Part shown: in pieces, positions 8,470-17,426 of the stretch | How the letters are laid out: each line of letters starts with the position of its first letter | Position numbering within the stretch: position 1 is the stretch's first letter | Assembly (NCBI RefSeq): GCF_003333265.1 | Contig: NZ_QOLB01000062.1 | Span: 1 to 64,000 of the forward strand | Length of the DNA stretch: 64,000 bases | Source of the DNA: Candidatus Halocynthiibacter alkanivorans | GTDB lineage: Bacteria > Pseudomonadota > Alphaproteobacteria > Rhodobacterales > Rhodobacteraceae | Direction of reading: 5' to 3' | Made by a program: the position numbers and the translations under genes | The notes under the pieces: model-generated | What the model saw: the letters and a program-made list of their open reading frames with translations, nothing else | Told to the model about the DNA's origin: nothing | Databases searched by the model: none

Positions 8470-9162
8470 TCAGTTCTCCATCGCAGAGAATGTCCGGTCG
8501 CGTACGGATTTCAGATGGCTGCGCATGTGATCTGCGGCCAGGTCCGGGTTGCGGCCGACGATCGCCTCATAGATGGCTTCGTGTTCGGCAAAACTTCCGT
8601 GATCCGCCGGCGGCAGTTGAGTGGACCGCAACTGGCCCCAGACAGTGGAGCGGCGCACAATATTCAGCGTATCAAACAGGCTGATCAACAGCTTGTTGCA
8701 GGTGGCGGTGGCAATGGCCTGGTGGAAATTATTGTCCCAGGCCTCATAGACACGCCACTCCCGCGCGGAGTGGCAGCGTTTTTGACAGCGCCGCATTTCG
8801 GCAAAGTTGGAGGCGGTGCCATGCACGGCAGCCAGTTTGGCCAGCTGCGGCTCAATCGCCATACGCGCTTCCATCACCTCAGTGGGGCGTGATTGCTCGC
8901 TCAGGTATTCCACATCGTTGAGATTGATCACCGGTCTGGGGCCGATGAAAGTGCCGCGGCCGACATGACGCCAGATCTGTCCTTCCGCTTCCAGCAGGGC
9001 CAGCGCCTTGCGCAGCTTGCCGCGCGACAGGCCCAGTTCAGAACAGAGCTGACGTTCCGCAGGCAGTCGGGCGTTCAGCGCCAGTTTCTGATCCGCCAGA
9101 AAATCGCGCAGAGATTCGAGGGCGGACGGGGTGGAGATTTCCGGGGAACTCATGCTGACCAT
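8470..9162 (-). CDS. GntR-family regulator, FadR subfamily (FCD domain)
   Basis: 230 residues: winged-helix domain (about 10-80; LPAERQLCSELGLSRGKLRKALALLEAEGQI and the GRGTFIG wing) followed by an all-helical FCD ligand domain (about 95-225) with the His/Asp metal-site pattern (NNFHQAI; AEHEAIYEAI; DHMRSHL). FCD regulators sense small organic acids and usually repress a neighbouring operon. It diverges from the FAH/ABC operon starting at 9374, and a perfect 10-10 inverted repeat lies between them. It most likely represses that operon until the substrate or an intermediate binds. Confidence 0.88.
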   Translation of the reverse strand: MVSMSSPEISTPSALESLRDFLADQKLALNARLPAERQLCSELGLSRGKLRKALALLEAEGQIWRHVGRGTFIGPRPVINLNDVEYLSEQSRPTEVMEARMAIEPQLAKLAAVHGTASNFAEMRRCQKRCHSAREWRVYEAWDNNFHQAIATATCNKLLISLFDTLNIVRRSTVWGQLRSTQLPPADHGSFAEHEAIYEAIVGRNPDLAADHMRSHLKSVRDRTFSAMEN

Positions 9163-9261
9163 TTCTCAAATTGGGTAAAATTAGGGGCTTCTATTGGTTA
9201 AGCTGTTCATATTTAATCGATGAATACAACAGTAATTGCGAAATTACTTCGAAGATTTGGG

Positions 9262-9286
9262 TGTAACCAATGCAGTATTGGTTACA
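9262..9286. promoter_or_regulatory. Candidate GntR operator
   Basis: TGTAACCAAT-N5-ATTGGTTACA is a perfect 10-bp inverted repeat with a 5-bp spacer. It lies 88 bp before the FAH-family start and 100 bp before the GntR start. An extra half-site ATTGGTTA occurs near 9193, close to the regulator gene. The TGGT/ACCA core is usual for FadR-type GntR sites. Confidence 0.7.
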
Positions 9287-9373
9287 GCCTTGTACATCAG
9301 GTGACGCGTTGGCGGATGCAGGTCTGTCCGCATGGTCCCTGGTTTGATTTTGGGAAATCCCCAGGGGGGTAAG

Positions 9374-10333
9374 ATGCGGTTTGTGACCTTTAGTTCGGAT
9401 CAACAGCACTGGCCGGGGCTGGTCATTGATGAATTCAGCCTGTTGAATCTGAAACTGGCATTTGCGATGGCGGCGCGCACAGGCTCTGCTGATACAGCCA
9501 GGCCTGCACCCAAAGATCTGCTTGCGGTGATCGCAGGGGGGAGCGATATGCTGACCGCGTGCCGGGAACTTCTGTCGACTGCCAGAGATGGCGGTCTTCC
9601 GGCGGCGATCGTCGCGGTTAAAGATGTGACGATCGTTGCGCCTATACCGCGGCCGTTGAAAAACGTGTTCTGTGTCGGCAGCAATTACCGGGCACATGTT
9701 TCGGAAGCCAACCGGGCTCAGGCTAAGGCCGACGTTGCGCCAAAGCTGCCGGTGTTTTTCACCAAGCCGCCGACCGCGGTGATTGGGCCGGGCGACAGTG
9801 TTCTGCTTGACCCGCTGGTATCAGACAAAATGGATTACGAGGTCGAGCTTGGCGTTGTGATTGGCAAAGCGGGGCGCAATATCCGCGCGGCCGATGCGCT
9901 GGATCATATCTTTGGGTTCACCATCATCAACGATGTGACCGCGCGGGATCTGCAACGGGCCCACGGCGGCCAGTACCTCAAGGGCAAAGGGTTGGATACA
10001 ACCTGTCCGATGGGGCCGCAGATCGTAACAATTGATGAGCTGGGCACTGGCGCGAACCTGCGCATCCGCCTGAGCGTGAATGGTGTGACCCGCCAGGATG
10101 ACACCACAGAAAACATGATTTTTTCCATCCCAACGCTTTTGGAATCACTGTCACAAGGCCTGACCCTGGAACCCGGAGACCTTTTGGCCACCGGCACGCC
10201 CAAGGGCGTCGGCTACGCGATGCAACCGCCCTGTTATCTGCAGGACGGCGACGTGGTGACCTGTGAGATCGAAGGCATTGGCAAACTGTCCAATGTTGTA
10301 CGCGAAATGGCACTGTCTGCCGCTGTAGTCTGA
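9374..10333 (+). CDS. Fumarylacetoacetate hydrolase (FAH) family protein
   Basis: 319 residues from the ATG at 9374, chosen because AGGGGGG ends 4 nt before it; an upstream in-frame ATG at 9332 lacks a site. The C-terminal two thirds is the FAH fold: the FCVGSNYRAHV entry, metal ligands in DYEVELGVVIGK, FTIINDVTARDLQ, and LLATGTPKGVGYAM at the end. Members hydrolyse or decarboxylate 2,4-dioxo or 2-oxo acids in aromatic or sugar-acid breakdown. First gene of a long operon with an NMT1-type importer and a second FAH enzyme (15061). Exact substrate unknown. Confidence 0.85.
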   Translation: MRFVTFSSDQQHWPGLVIDEFSLLNLKLAFAMAARTGSADTARPAPKDLLAVIAGGSDMLTACRELLSTARDGGLPAAIVAVKDVTIVAPIPRPLKNVFCVGSNYRAHVSEANRAQAKADVAPKLPVFFTKPPTAVIGPGDSVLLDPLVSDKMDYEVELGVVIGKAGRNIRAADALDHIFGFTIINDVTARDLQRAHGGQYLKGKGLDTTCPMGPQIVTIDELGTGANLRIRLSVNGVTRQDDTTENMIFSIPTLLESLSQGLTLEPGDLLATGTPKGVGYAMQPPCYLQDGDVVTCEIEGIGKLSNVVREMALSAAVV

Positions 10334-10395
10334 AGGGAGTAAACCGGGCGAACGCATTACGATCACTAATAAGAATAAAATTTAGGGAGAACGAA

Positions 10396-11391
10396 ATGTT
10401 AGGCTTAACCAAGTTAAAAACGGCCGCAGCAGTTGCCGGGGTTCTTATCCTCGCGGCGATGCCAGTTGCTGCACAGGAAAATGGCACGATGCGCGTGGCC
10501 TTCGGGGACATTCCCGGCGGTGAGATGGTCAATTTTATGATCGCAGTCGCCCGGGCCGAAGAGCGCGGTGTCAAAGTTGAAGTATCCTATCTGCAATCTG
10601 AGGATCTGGCCGCACAGGCCATTGTCAGCGGCCAGGCAGATATCGGTGTCGGCACACCATATGCACTGATCCAAAAAGTAAACGCGCCGATCCGGATGTT
10701 CTATCAGCTGTCGATGCTGCGGTTCTATCCGGTTGTAAACGGTGAAAAATATCAGACCTGGAATGACCTTCAGGGCGCTGATGTTGCGGTACACGGACGT
10801 GGTTCCGGCACTGAAGCGATTATGAAACTGATGGCCAAGGAAAATGGCGTCACCTATAATTCGGTCAGCTATGTGCCCGGATCGGGTGTACGTGCCGGTG
10901 CGCTGCTTCAGGGACGGATCGACGTTTCTATCGTAGATTACGAGCGCAGCCGTCTGCTGGAGCGTGAAGCTCCTGGCAAATTTGTATTCCTGCCACTGCC
11001 GGAAATCACCGCCACGGATGAAGCGCTTTACGCCAACCGCGACTGGTTGGAAACCGAGCAGAAAGCCGTGTCGATCCTGGTGGAAGAGCTGATCAAAACC
11101 TGGCGTGAAATCAATATGGATCCGAGCGCGGTCGCAACACTGCGTGCGAAATACAACGTTCTGCCCGACATTGAGCAGATTGAAGTAGATGAGCTGGTTC
11201 CGGCCTTCACACAGGGTGTGAGCATTGACCTGTATCCAAGCAACGGTGGCAACGCGTCCTCTGTTGTGGAAGATTTCACCTTCTTCACCAGCTCGGGCTC
11301 GCTTGATGGCGTTGCCGAAGATCTGGAAGTTGAAGATTACTGGTACCTCGCACCTGTCGAGGCTGCGGTCAAAAAACTGGGCACGATGTAA
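10396..11391 (+). CDS. ABC transporter substrate-binding protein, NMT1/TauA-like
   Basis: 331 residues with a Sec signal peptide (about 1-26, hydrophobic AGVLILAAMPVAA then QEN). The mature part has the NMT1/THI5-like periplasmic-binding pattern: QADIGVGTPYALIQ, a TWNDLQGADVAVHGRGSGTEA motif and ALYANRDWLE. Such proteins bind sulfonates, nitrate, pyrimidine or aromatic-type ligands in the periplasm. A strong AGGGAGA site precedes the ATG. It is followed by a 12-bp hairpin and then permease, ATPase and permease genes, so it is the receptor of that importer. Ligand unknown. Confidence 0.87.
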   Translation: MLGLTKLKTAAAVAGVLILAAMPVAAQENGTMRVAFGDIPGGEMVNFMIAVARAEERGVKVEVSYLQSEDLAAQAIVSGQADIGVGTPYALIQKVNAPIRMFYQLSMLRFYPVVNGEKYQTWNDLQGADVAVHGRGSGTEAIMKLMAKENGVTYNSVSYVPGSGVRAGALLQGRIDVSIVDYERSRLLEREAPGKFVFLPLPEITATDEALYANRDWLETEQKAVSILVEELIKTWREINMDPSAVATLRAKYNVLPDIEQIEVDELVPAFTQGVSIDLYPSNGGNASSVVEDFTFFTSSGSLDGVAEDLEVEDYWYLAPVEAAVKKLGTM

Positions 11392-11411
11392 AACGTCCCA
11401 ACTCACGAAGG

Positions 11412-11452
11412 ACCCGCGTCTGCACGGCATAACGCCATGAGCAGACGCGGGT
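11412..11452 (+). terminator. Hairpin after the binding-protein gene (attenuator-like)
   Basis: ACCCGCGTCTGC (11412-11423) pairs perfectly with GCAGACGCGGGT (11441-11452) across a 17-base loop, followed by TTAA without a long T-run. Hairpins at this place in ABC operons usually raise binding-protein mRNA over permease mRNA by partial termination or 3'-end protection. Confidence 0.65.
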
Positions 11453-11486
11453 TTAACGGGCAGCTAATTTGCCCCAAGGAGGAATA

Positions 11487-12299
11487 ATGCTCGCCGCTAC
11501 TTCAGTCACTCCACATGCCAAAGGGGAAAAATCCGATCGCTTGTTTGGCATGTCAGATACTTTGTTTTACCGCATCCTTTCCGTACTGATTGTGTTTGGC
11601 GTTTGGGAAATCGCCGGGATGATACCGATCAGTATTGCGTTTCCCACTTTCAGTTCAACGATGGCAGCGATGTTCGAAATGATCTTCGACGGCCGTCTGA
11701 TCTATGCCTATGGCGAGACGCTTAAACCGCTGGGCATGGGGGTCGCTATCTCGGCCTTTTTTGGTGTTACCATCGGGGTCAGTATGGGTCTTAACCGGTT
11801 GTCCCAATGGGTGTGGGAACCCATTTTTGTTGTGTTGCAGGCCTCGCCTGTTGCAGCGCTTATTCCGCTGATTACATACGCTTACGGCATTGGTATTACC
11901 GCCAAGACCGTCGCTGTGATCATGCTGGCCGCGCCGATCATCGTGCTCAACACCTATAAGGCGGTGCGCAATGCCAACCCGAGCCTGATCCAGATGTGCC
12001 GCTCGTTTCAGGGCACACGTCTGCAGGAAATCTGGATTGTGATCGTGCCCAATGCCGCGCCGGTGATCTTTGCCGGTCTGCGTCTTGGTGTGGCTGCCGG
12101 CTTCATCGGCGTCATTCTTGCCGAACTGCTGATCACGCCGACCGGGATTGGCGATCTGATCTCCTATCACCGATCCATTGCCGAATACGACTACATGTAT
12201 GCGGCTGTGTTCACAATTATCGTCTTTTCCGCCGTCATGGTCGGATTTTTGGAAACCGTGGAAATCAAATATTTCCGACCAGAGAAGAAGAAGGTTTAA
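11487..12299 (+). CDS. ABC transporter permease (NitT/TauT type)
   Basis: 270 residues from the ATG at 11487, fixed by AAGGAGGA 3 nt upstream. About six transmembrane helices and the EAA-like cytoplasmic loop near SLIQMCRSFQGTRLQEIWIVIVPNAAPVIFAGLRLG, which contacts the ATPase. It pairs with the second permease at 13116; having two different permeases around one ATPase suggests a heterodimeric channel. Part of the importer for the operon's unknown substrate. Confidence 0.87.
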   Translation: MLAATSVTPHAKGEKSDRLFGMSDTLFYRILSVLIVFGVWEIAGMIPISIAFPTFSSTMAAMFEMIFDGRLIYAYGETLKPLGMGVAISAFFGVTIGVSMGLNRLSQWVWEPIFVVLQASPVAALIPLITYAYGIGITAKTVAVIMLAAPIIVLNTYKAVRNANPSLIQMCRSFQGTRLQEIWIVIVPNAAPVIFAGLRLGVAAGFIGVILAELLITPTGIGDLISYHRSIAEYDYMYAAVFTIIVFSAVMVGFLETVEIKYFRPEKKKV

Positions 12300-12301
12300 T
12301 A

Positions 12302-13105
12302 ATGTCTGATGTTGCCACTGCTGCGCCGCTAAACCCGGCTTCTGCAACGCCTGAGAATATTGTGGAAGTTCGCAATATCTCCAAGTTCTACGGCTCCGTT
12401 CATGCTCTGGATAAGATCAATCTGAGCTTTCCAAAGGGGCAGATGACCACCTTGCTGGGGCCAAGTGGCTGCGGCAAAACCACCTTGCTCAAGATCATTG
12501 CCGGGCTGCTGGAGCCATCTGACGGCGAAGTTCTGATCAATGGCAAGGTCGTCAATGGGCCGGGTCCGGAACGGGCCTTTGTATTCCAGGATTTTGCTCT
12601 GTTGCCCTGGGCCACTGTGCTGCGCAATGTCGCATTTGGCATGGAACTGGCCAAAGTGCCAAAAGCCGAACGCGAAGACAAAGCGCGCCATTATATCAAC
12701 GAGGTGGGTCTGTCGGGGTTTGAAGACAAATACCCGCATGAGCTGTCCGGTGGCATGCGTCAGCGTGTGGGCCTGGCCCGCGCTATGGTGGTGAAAGCTG
12801 ATGTCTTGCTGATGGACGAGCCGTTTTCTGCGGTGGATGAGCAGAACCGGCGCAAGTTTCAGGAAGATCTGCTGCATCTGCTGGCGGCGGAGAACAAAAC
12901 AGTGATCTTCGTGACCCACTCCATCGAGGAGGCGGTCTACGTTTCGGACCAGATCGTGCTGTTGTCGCCGCGCCCCGGGCAGATCCATTCGATCATCCGG
13001 CCGGAAATCAGCCGGGATACGAGCCCCGACGACATCCGACGCGACAAAAAATATCTGGATGCGGTCGAGAACATCTGGACCGATCTTCGGAAATACCTGG
13101 ATTAA
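12302..13105 (+). CDS. ABC transporter ATP-binding protein (NitT/TauT type)
   Basis: 267 residues with Walker A GPSGCGKTT at 53-61, a Q-loop in FQDFALLPW, signature LSGGMRQR, Walker B VLLMDEPF and the switch histidine in VTHSIEEAV. Sequence and length match the SsuB/TauB/NrtD group. The ATG at 12302 follows the upstream permease stop by two bases. It energises import through the flanking permeases. Confidence 0.92.
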   Translation: MSDVATAAPLNPASATPENIVEVRNISKFYGSVHALDKINLSFPKGQMTTLLGPSGCGKTTLLKIIAGLLEPSDGEVLINGKVVNGPGPERAFVFQDFALLPWATVLRNVAFGMELAKVPKAEREDKARHYINEVGLSGFEDKYPHELSGGMRQRVGLARAMVVKADVLLMDEPFSAVDEQNRRKFQEDLLHLLAAENKTVIFVTHSIEEAVYVSDQIVLLSPRPGQIHSIIRPEISRDTSPDDIRRDKKYLDAVENIWTDLRKYLD

Positions 13106-13115
13106 GGATGGGAAA

Positions 13116-13871
13116 ATGAGACTTTTTGGATTTCAAATTCCGCCGGTGTTTTCGCTGCTGTTCTGGATCGCCCTGTGGGAGATTGCCGGCCAGTACGAGC
13201 TGGCGTTCATCCTGCCGCCGTTTTCTGACGTTGTCAGTGAGCTGTTCATACTGATCCAGCGCGCTGACTTTCAGGATGCAGCAATGCTGACGTTCCGGGC
13301 CTTTGTCATCGGCATGGCAATTTCGATAGTTCTGGGCATCTTTATCGGCTTTGCCATGGGCAGCAGCAGGATGGCCAACAGCGTGCTGGGCATGTGGGTG
13401 AATATCTTTGCCAGCGCGCCTTTGTCCTCGCTGGTGCCGATTCTGATGCTGTTGTTTGGCCTCGGCCAGACCACGATCATCGTGACAGTGGTGCTGTTTT
13501 CGACCTGGATTATCGCGCTGGATACCTATGCCGGGGTGAACCATATCTCGCCGTCAATGTCTGAAATGGGCCGCTCGTTTGGGGCCACTCGCAGGCAGTT
13601 GCTCACTAAGGTGCTGTTCTGGGCCGCGTTGCCCGAGATCCTCGCCGGGGTGCGTATGGGCTTGATCCGTGCGGTGAAAGGCATCGTCATCGGCCAGCTT
13701 CTGGTCTCGGTGGTTGCGCTGGGGCGGCTGTTCCGGACCTTTTCGGACAATTTCCAGTTCGAGCAGTTCTGGGCGCTCACGATCATATTGTTCATCTTCG
13801 CGCTGACGTTTTCGTCGGCCATCGGCTGGCTGGAGAATAAGGTTGAATACTATGCCAACACACGGGGCTGA
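13116..13871 (+). CDS. ABC transporter permease (NitT/TauT type), second
   Basis: 251 residues, about six membrane helices, with the EAA loop around HISPSMSEMGRSFGATRRQLLTKVLFWAALPEILAGVRMG. The ATG at 13116 is preceded by GGATGGGA. Its 3' end overlaps the Ldh-family gene by 20 bp, which indicates tight co-expression. Probably the second half of a heterodimeric channel. Confidence 0.87.
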   Translation: MRLFGFQIPPVFSLLFWIALWEIAGQYELAFILPPFSDVVSELFILIQRADFQDAAMLTFRAFVIGMAISIVLGIFIGFAMGSSRMANSVLGMWVNIFASAPLSSLVPILMLLFGLGQTTIIVTVVLFSTWIIALDTYAGVNHISPSMSEMGRSFGATRRQLLTKVLFWAALPEILAGVRMGLIRAVKGIVIGQLLVSVVALGRLFRTFSDNFQFEQFWALTIILFIFALTFSSAIGWLENKVEYYANTRG

Positions 13872-14958
13872 TGCCGCGCAACCTGGCACAGACCAGATCA
13901 TAACGCCGGAGCACCGGCGTTATGACGCAGCTGATATCTCCTGGTTCATCCGCAGCGCTTATGTAGCGCTGGGGGTGCCGGAAGCGGATGCAGCCACAGT
14001 GGCCGGGTTGATGGTGCAGGCCGACCTGCTGGGTTATGACACCCACGGCAGTTTCCGCCTGCGCCAGTATATCAACCGGTTGCGGGACGGCGGCACCAAC
14101 ACTGTCGCCAAACTTTCGCTTGCCAGTGAAGCCAGTGCCAGCGCGGTGGTGGACGGAGACAACGGCCTGGGGCATCTCGCGATGCTGCGCGCCACCGATC
14201 TGGCGATTGAAAAGGCGCGCGACAACGGCGTCGGCTGGGTCGGGGTGCGCAACGGCAACCACGCCGGTCCGGCTTCGCTTTATGTGAACCGGGTGGCTGA
14301 GCAGGACATGATCGGTATCGTCGCCGCCGTCGGTAGCGCCAATCATGTGGCGCCATTTGGCGGCATGGATCTGCTGCTGGGCACCAACCCGCTGGCGATC
14401 GCTGTGCCAGCAGGAGAGGCCCCGGTTTTTGTGCTGGATATGGCGACCACCACTGCGGCGGCGGGCAAGATCAAGGTGCTGGCCCAGCGTGGTGAAACTA
14501 TGCCGGAAGGCTGGATGGTGGACCGGGAGGGTAACCCCCTGACCGACCCCAACCGTCAGTCAGAAGGGCTGATGCTGCCCATTGGCGGTGCCAAAGGCTA
14601 TGGTCTGGCAATGGCGATCGGGCTGATTGCCGGCACTCTGAACGGGGCGGCGTTTGGCAAGGATGTGGTGAGCTTTTCCAAAGACACCACCAGCGCCACC
14701 AATACCGGGCAGTTTGTCGCTGCAATCTCGATCAAAGCTTTTGGCGATGTGGACGCGTTCAAAGCCACGGTGGACGGCATCTTTGCCACCATGCGGCAGT
14801 CCACACCGTTGCCCGGGCGCGGCGCTGTACGCATTCCTGGCCAGGAACGCCAGGCCCTGCTTCTTGAGCGCAGAGCCAACGGCATTCCATTGCACCCCAA
14901 TCTTGTAAAAGCGCTGTCGCAAATTGCGCATGAGCTGAAAATACCGGAGCTGGCCTGA
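13852..14958 (+). CDS. Ldh family NAD(P)-dependent oxidoreductase
   Basis: 368 residues of the malate/L-lactate/ureidoglycolate dehydrogenase family, which is unrelated to classical Rossmann LDH. Recognisable pieces are DLLGYDTHGSFRLRQYI (catalytic His), NGLGHLAMLRA, VRNGNHAGPASLY, GTNPLAIAVPA and GAKGYGLAMAIGLIAGTL. These enzymes oxidise 2-hydroxy acids or reduce 2-oxo acids and cyclic imines. GGAG-containing sequence inside the permease gene lies before the ATG at 13852. In this operon it would convert an imported hydroxy acid, or a product of the FAH enzymes. Substrate unknown. Confidence 0.85.
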   Translation: MPTHGADAAQPGTDQIITPEHRRYDAADISWFIRSAYVALGVPEADAATVAGLMVQADLLGYDTHGSFRLRQYINRLRDGGTNTVAKLSLASEASASAVVDGDNGLGHLAMLRATDLAIEKARDNGVGWVGVRNGNHAGPASLYVNRVAEQDMIGIVAAVGSANHVAPFGGMDLLLGTNPLAIAVPAGEAPVFVLDMATTTAAAGKIKVLAQRGETMPEGWMVDREGNPLTDPNRQSEGLMLPIGGAKGYGLAMAIGLIAGTLNGAAFGKDVVSFSKDTTSATNTGQFVAAISIKAFGDVDAFKATVDGIFATMRQSTPLPGRGAVRIPGQERQALLLERRANGIPLHPNLVKALSQIAHELKIPELA

Positions 14959-15060
14959 GCGGGCCCGCACCGATCTGAACTGTTCCGACCTGAGCTGACA
15001 ACTCACTGACCTGATAACCATTGACGGGCCCGCCCTGTCATCTGTTGAAAGAAAACGATC

Positions 15061-15747
15061 ATGCAATTTATTTTCCCTCCTCAAGAGCAGACGGTGCTTC
15101 CTATTCGCGGCAGCGATGAAGTGTTTCCGGTCAACCGGGTCTATTGTGTCGGGCGCAACTATGCCGCCCATGCCATTGAAATGGGCCATGATCCCAACAA
15201 AGAGCCGCCCTTTTTCTTTCAGAAGAACCCGGACAATCTTCTGGTTGAGGGCGAGGGGTTTCCTTATCCGGCAATGACACAGGATGTGCATCATGAAATT
15301 GAAATGGCCGTGGCGCTGAAATCCGGCGGCAATAACATTGCGGTCGCGGATGCGCTGGACTGTGTGTTTGGCTACAGCGTGTCGCTTGATATGACCCGGC
15401 GCGACCTGCAGGCGCAGATGAAAAAGGCCGGCCGGCCCTGGGAAATCGGTAAGGCGTTTGAACATTCCGCTCCCTGTGGTGCTCTGGTTCCGGCGTCTGA
15501 GATCGGCCATCCGGACAGCGGCGCGGTTTGGTTGAAAATCAACGGTGAGATGCGTCAGGAAGGTGATCTTAATCAACTGCTCTGGAAGATCCCGGAAATG
15601 ATTTCCTACCTGTCGGACCTGTTCACCCTGAAAGCGGGCGATGTCATTCTGACCGGTACGCCCTCAGGCGTAGGTCCGGTGCAGCGCGGCGACAAGATGC
15701 ACGGGCATGTGGCCGGTGTTGGCGATCTGCGTGTCGACGTGATCTGA
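15061..15747 (+). CDS. Fumarylacetoacetate hydrolase family protein (fumarylpyruvate-hydrolase-like)
   Basis: 228 residues, the short FAH form that includes fumarylpyruvate and acylpyruvate hydrolases. It has VYCVGRNYAAHAIEMG, FFFQKNPDNL, metal ligands in HHEIEMAVAL, a basic RRDLQAQMKKAGRPWEIGKAFE loop and VILTGTPSGVGPV. It cleaves a C-C bond of a 3-acylpyruvate in related systems. Second FAH member of the operon; two different members suggest consecutive ring-cleavage-type steps or a hydrolase/decarboxylase pair. The 100 bp before it holds no gene. Confidence 0.85.
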   Translation: MQFIFPPQEQTVLPIRGSDEVFPVNRVYCVGRNYAAHAIEMGHDPNKEPPFFFQKNPDNLLVEGEGFPYPAMTQDVHHEIEMAVALKSGGNNIAVADALDCVFGYSVSLDMTRRDLQAQMKKAGRPWEIGKAFEHSAPCGALVPASEIGHPDSGAVWLKINGEMRQEGDLNQLLWKIPEMISYLSDLFTLKAGDVILTGTPSGVGPVQRGDKMHGHVAGVGDLRVDVI

Positions 15748-15908
15748 TAAGGGAAAGGCCGGGGCCGCCAGGGGCCCCGCCGCTCCCGCTCGAAAAGGGC
15801 CGGAGCGTAAGACTTAAAACATACGGCTGAGAGAACACAGTTAAGGGCGTACGATTAAGGGCAAATGGCAATAAACACGCGGCAATAAGCACTCGGGGGA
15901 AGCATAAT

Positions 15909-17426
15909 ATGGCTTCAATATATGACATCATTTGCGGCCAGACCGCGACTTCTGCGGCGATCGGAGCGCCGGGGCGCGGCCACCTGACCTATGGGGCATT
16001 GCGCGCGCTGATGGAGCAAACCGCCAGCGCGCTCAATGGGATGGGGCTCGGGCGCAAGGACCGGATTGCCATCGTATTGCCCAACGGTCCGGAAATGGGC
16101 ACTGCGTTCCTCTCAGTGGCCGCCTGTGCCTCTGCCGCGCCGTTGAATCCAGCCTATACGCAGGATGAGTTCGCCTATTACCTGCAGGATCTGGGGGCAA
16201 AGCTGTTGCTGGTCGAGGCGGGCAGCACGTCTGCGGCCGTTGCCGCCGCCACCGCGCTGAAGATTCCGGTGGTGCAGATTGATTGGGCTGACACGGACGC
16301 AGCCGGCTGGTTTCAGCTTGCCGGCTTCGGTCCGCAGCGTACACCTGAGCTTGCCGGCTGGTCGCAAGGCGCGGATGAAGCGCTGGTGCTGCACACGTCG
16401 GGCACCACGTCACGGCCCAAAGTGGTGCCGCTCAGTGCCGCCAACCTGCTGGCTTCAGCGGGCAATGTCAGCACGTCGCTTGCACTTTCTCCCGGGGATA
16501 CCGGGCTGAGCATCATGCCGCTGTTTCACATCCACGGGCTGATCGCATCGCTGCTGGCAACGATGTCGGCGGGCGCCTGCGTGGTCTGCACCCCGGGCTT
16601 TAACGCATTGAAGTTTTTCCAGTGGCTGCAGGCCGTTGACCCGAGCTGGTACACAGCGGTGCCAACCATGCATCAGGCAATTCTGGCGCGCGCCTCACGC
16701 AACAAGGACGCGGTGAAATTCGCGCGGCTGCGCTTTATCCGCTCATCCTCCTCGTCGCTGCCACCGCCGGTGATGGCCGAGCTGGAGCAGGTCTTTGACT
16801 GCCCGGTGATTGAGGCCTATGGCATGACCGAGGCCTGCCATCTGATGGCGTCAAATCCACTGCCCCCTGCGGCGCGCAAAGCCGGATCCGTTGGCCAGGC
16901 AGCCGGGCCGGAAATCGCGATTATGGACCCGGCTGGCGCCGTGCTGGGGCGCGGTGAAAACGGTGAGATCGTCATTCGTGGTGACAATGTGTTCAGCGCC
17001 TATGAAAACAACCCGGAGGCCAATGCGACGGCCTTCAGCAATGGCTGGTTCCGCACTGGGGATCTGGGCGTGCTGGACAGCGAGGGTTATCTGACAATCT
17101 CCGGCCGGCTGAAAGAAATCATCAACCGGGGTGGCGAAAAAATCGCACCGCGCGAGGTGGATGACGTGTTGCAGGCGCATGCGGCGATTGCGCAGATCGT
17201 GACCTTTGCGCTGCCCCATGACAAACTGGGCGAAACCGTTGCGGCGGTGGTGGTCTTCAAAGAGGGCCAGTCGGCAGAGGTGTCCGAGTTGCGCGCATTC
17301 GCGGCGCAGAGCCTGGCGGCGTTCAAAGTGCCGTCAAAGATTTTCATCCGCGATGAGATCCCAAAGGGTGCCACCGGCAAGCTGCAGCGGATCGGGTTGG
17401 CGCAGAAACTGGGGCTTTGCGAATGA
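15909..17426 (+). CDS. AMP-dependent acyl-CoA synthetase, oxalyl-CoA-ligase-like
   Basis: 505 residues of the ANL superfamily: the P-loop LHTSGTTSRPKVV (about 160-172), MPLFHIHGLIASLL, adenylate motif EAYGMTEACH, GWFRTGDLG, and catalytic Lys491 in GATGKLQR. The PLFHIHGL and WYTAVPTMHQ segments resemble the oxalate-CoA ligase (AAE3/Pcs60) branch. It would make a CoA thioester of a short dicarboxylic or aromatic acid in this operon. It overlaps the next gene as ATGA. Confidence 0.82.
   Translation: MASIYDIICGQTATSAAIGAPGRGHLTYGALRALMEQTASALNGMGLGRKDRIAIVLPNGPEMGTAFLSVAACASAAPLNPAYTQDEFAYYLQDLGAKLLLVEAGSTSAAVAAATALKIPVVQIDWADTDAAGWFQLAGFGPQRTPELAGWSQGADEALVLHTSGTTSRPKVVPLSAANLLASAGNVSTSLALSPGDTGLSIMPLFHIHGLIASLLATMSAGACVVCTPGFNALKFFQWLQAVDPSWYTAVPTMHQAILARASRNKDAVKFARLRFIRSSSSSLPPPVMAELEQVFDCPVIEAYGMTEACHLMASNPLPPAARKAGSVGQAAGPEIAIMDPAGAVLGRGENGEIVIRGDNVFSAYENNPEANATAFSNGWFRTGDLGVLDSEGYLTISGRLKEIINRGGEKIAPREVDDVLQAHAAIAQIVTFALPHDKLGETVAAVVVFKEGQSAEVSELRAFAAQSLAAFKVPSKIFIRDEIPKGATGKLQRIGLAQKLGLCE

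Noticed and set aside
15760-15779. GC hairpin CGGGGCC/GGCCCCG after the second FAH gene as a terminator
   Set aside because: No T-run follows and the operon appears to continue into the CoA ligase; at most an RNA-stability element.
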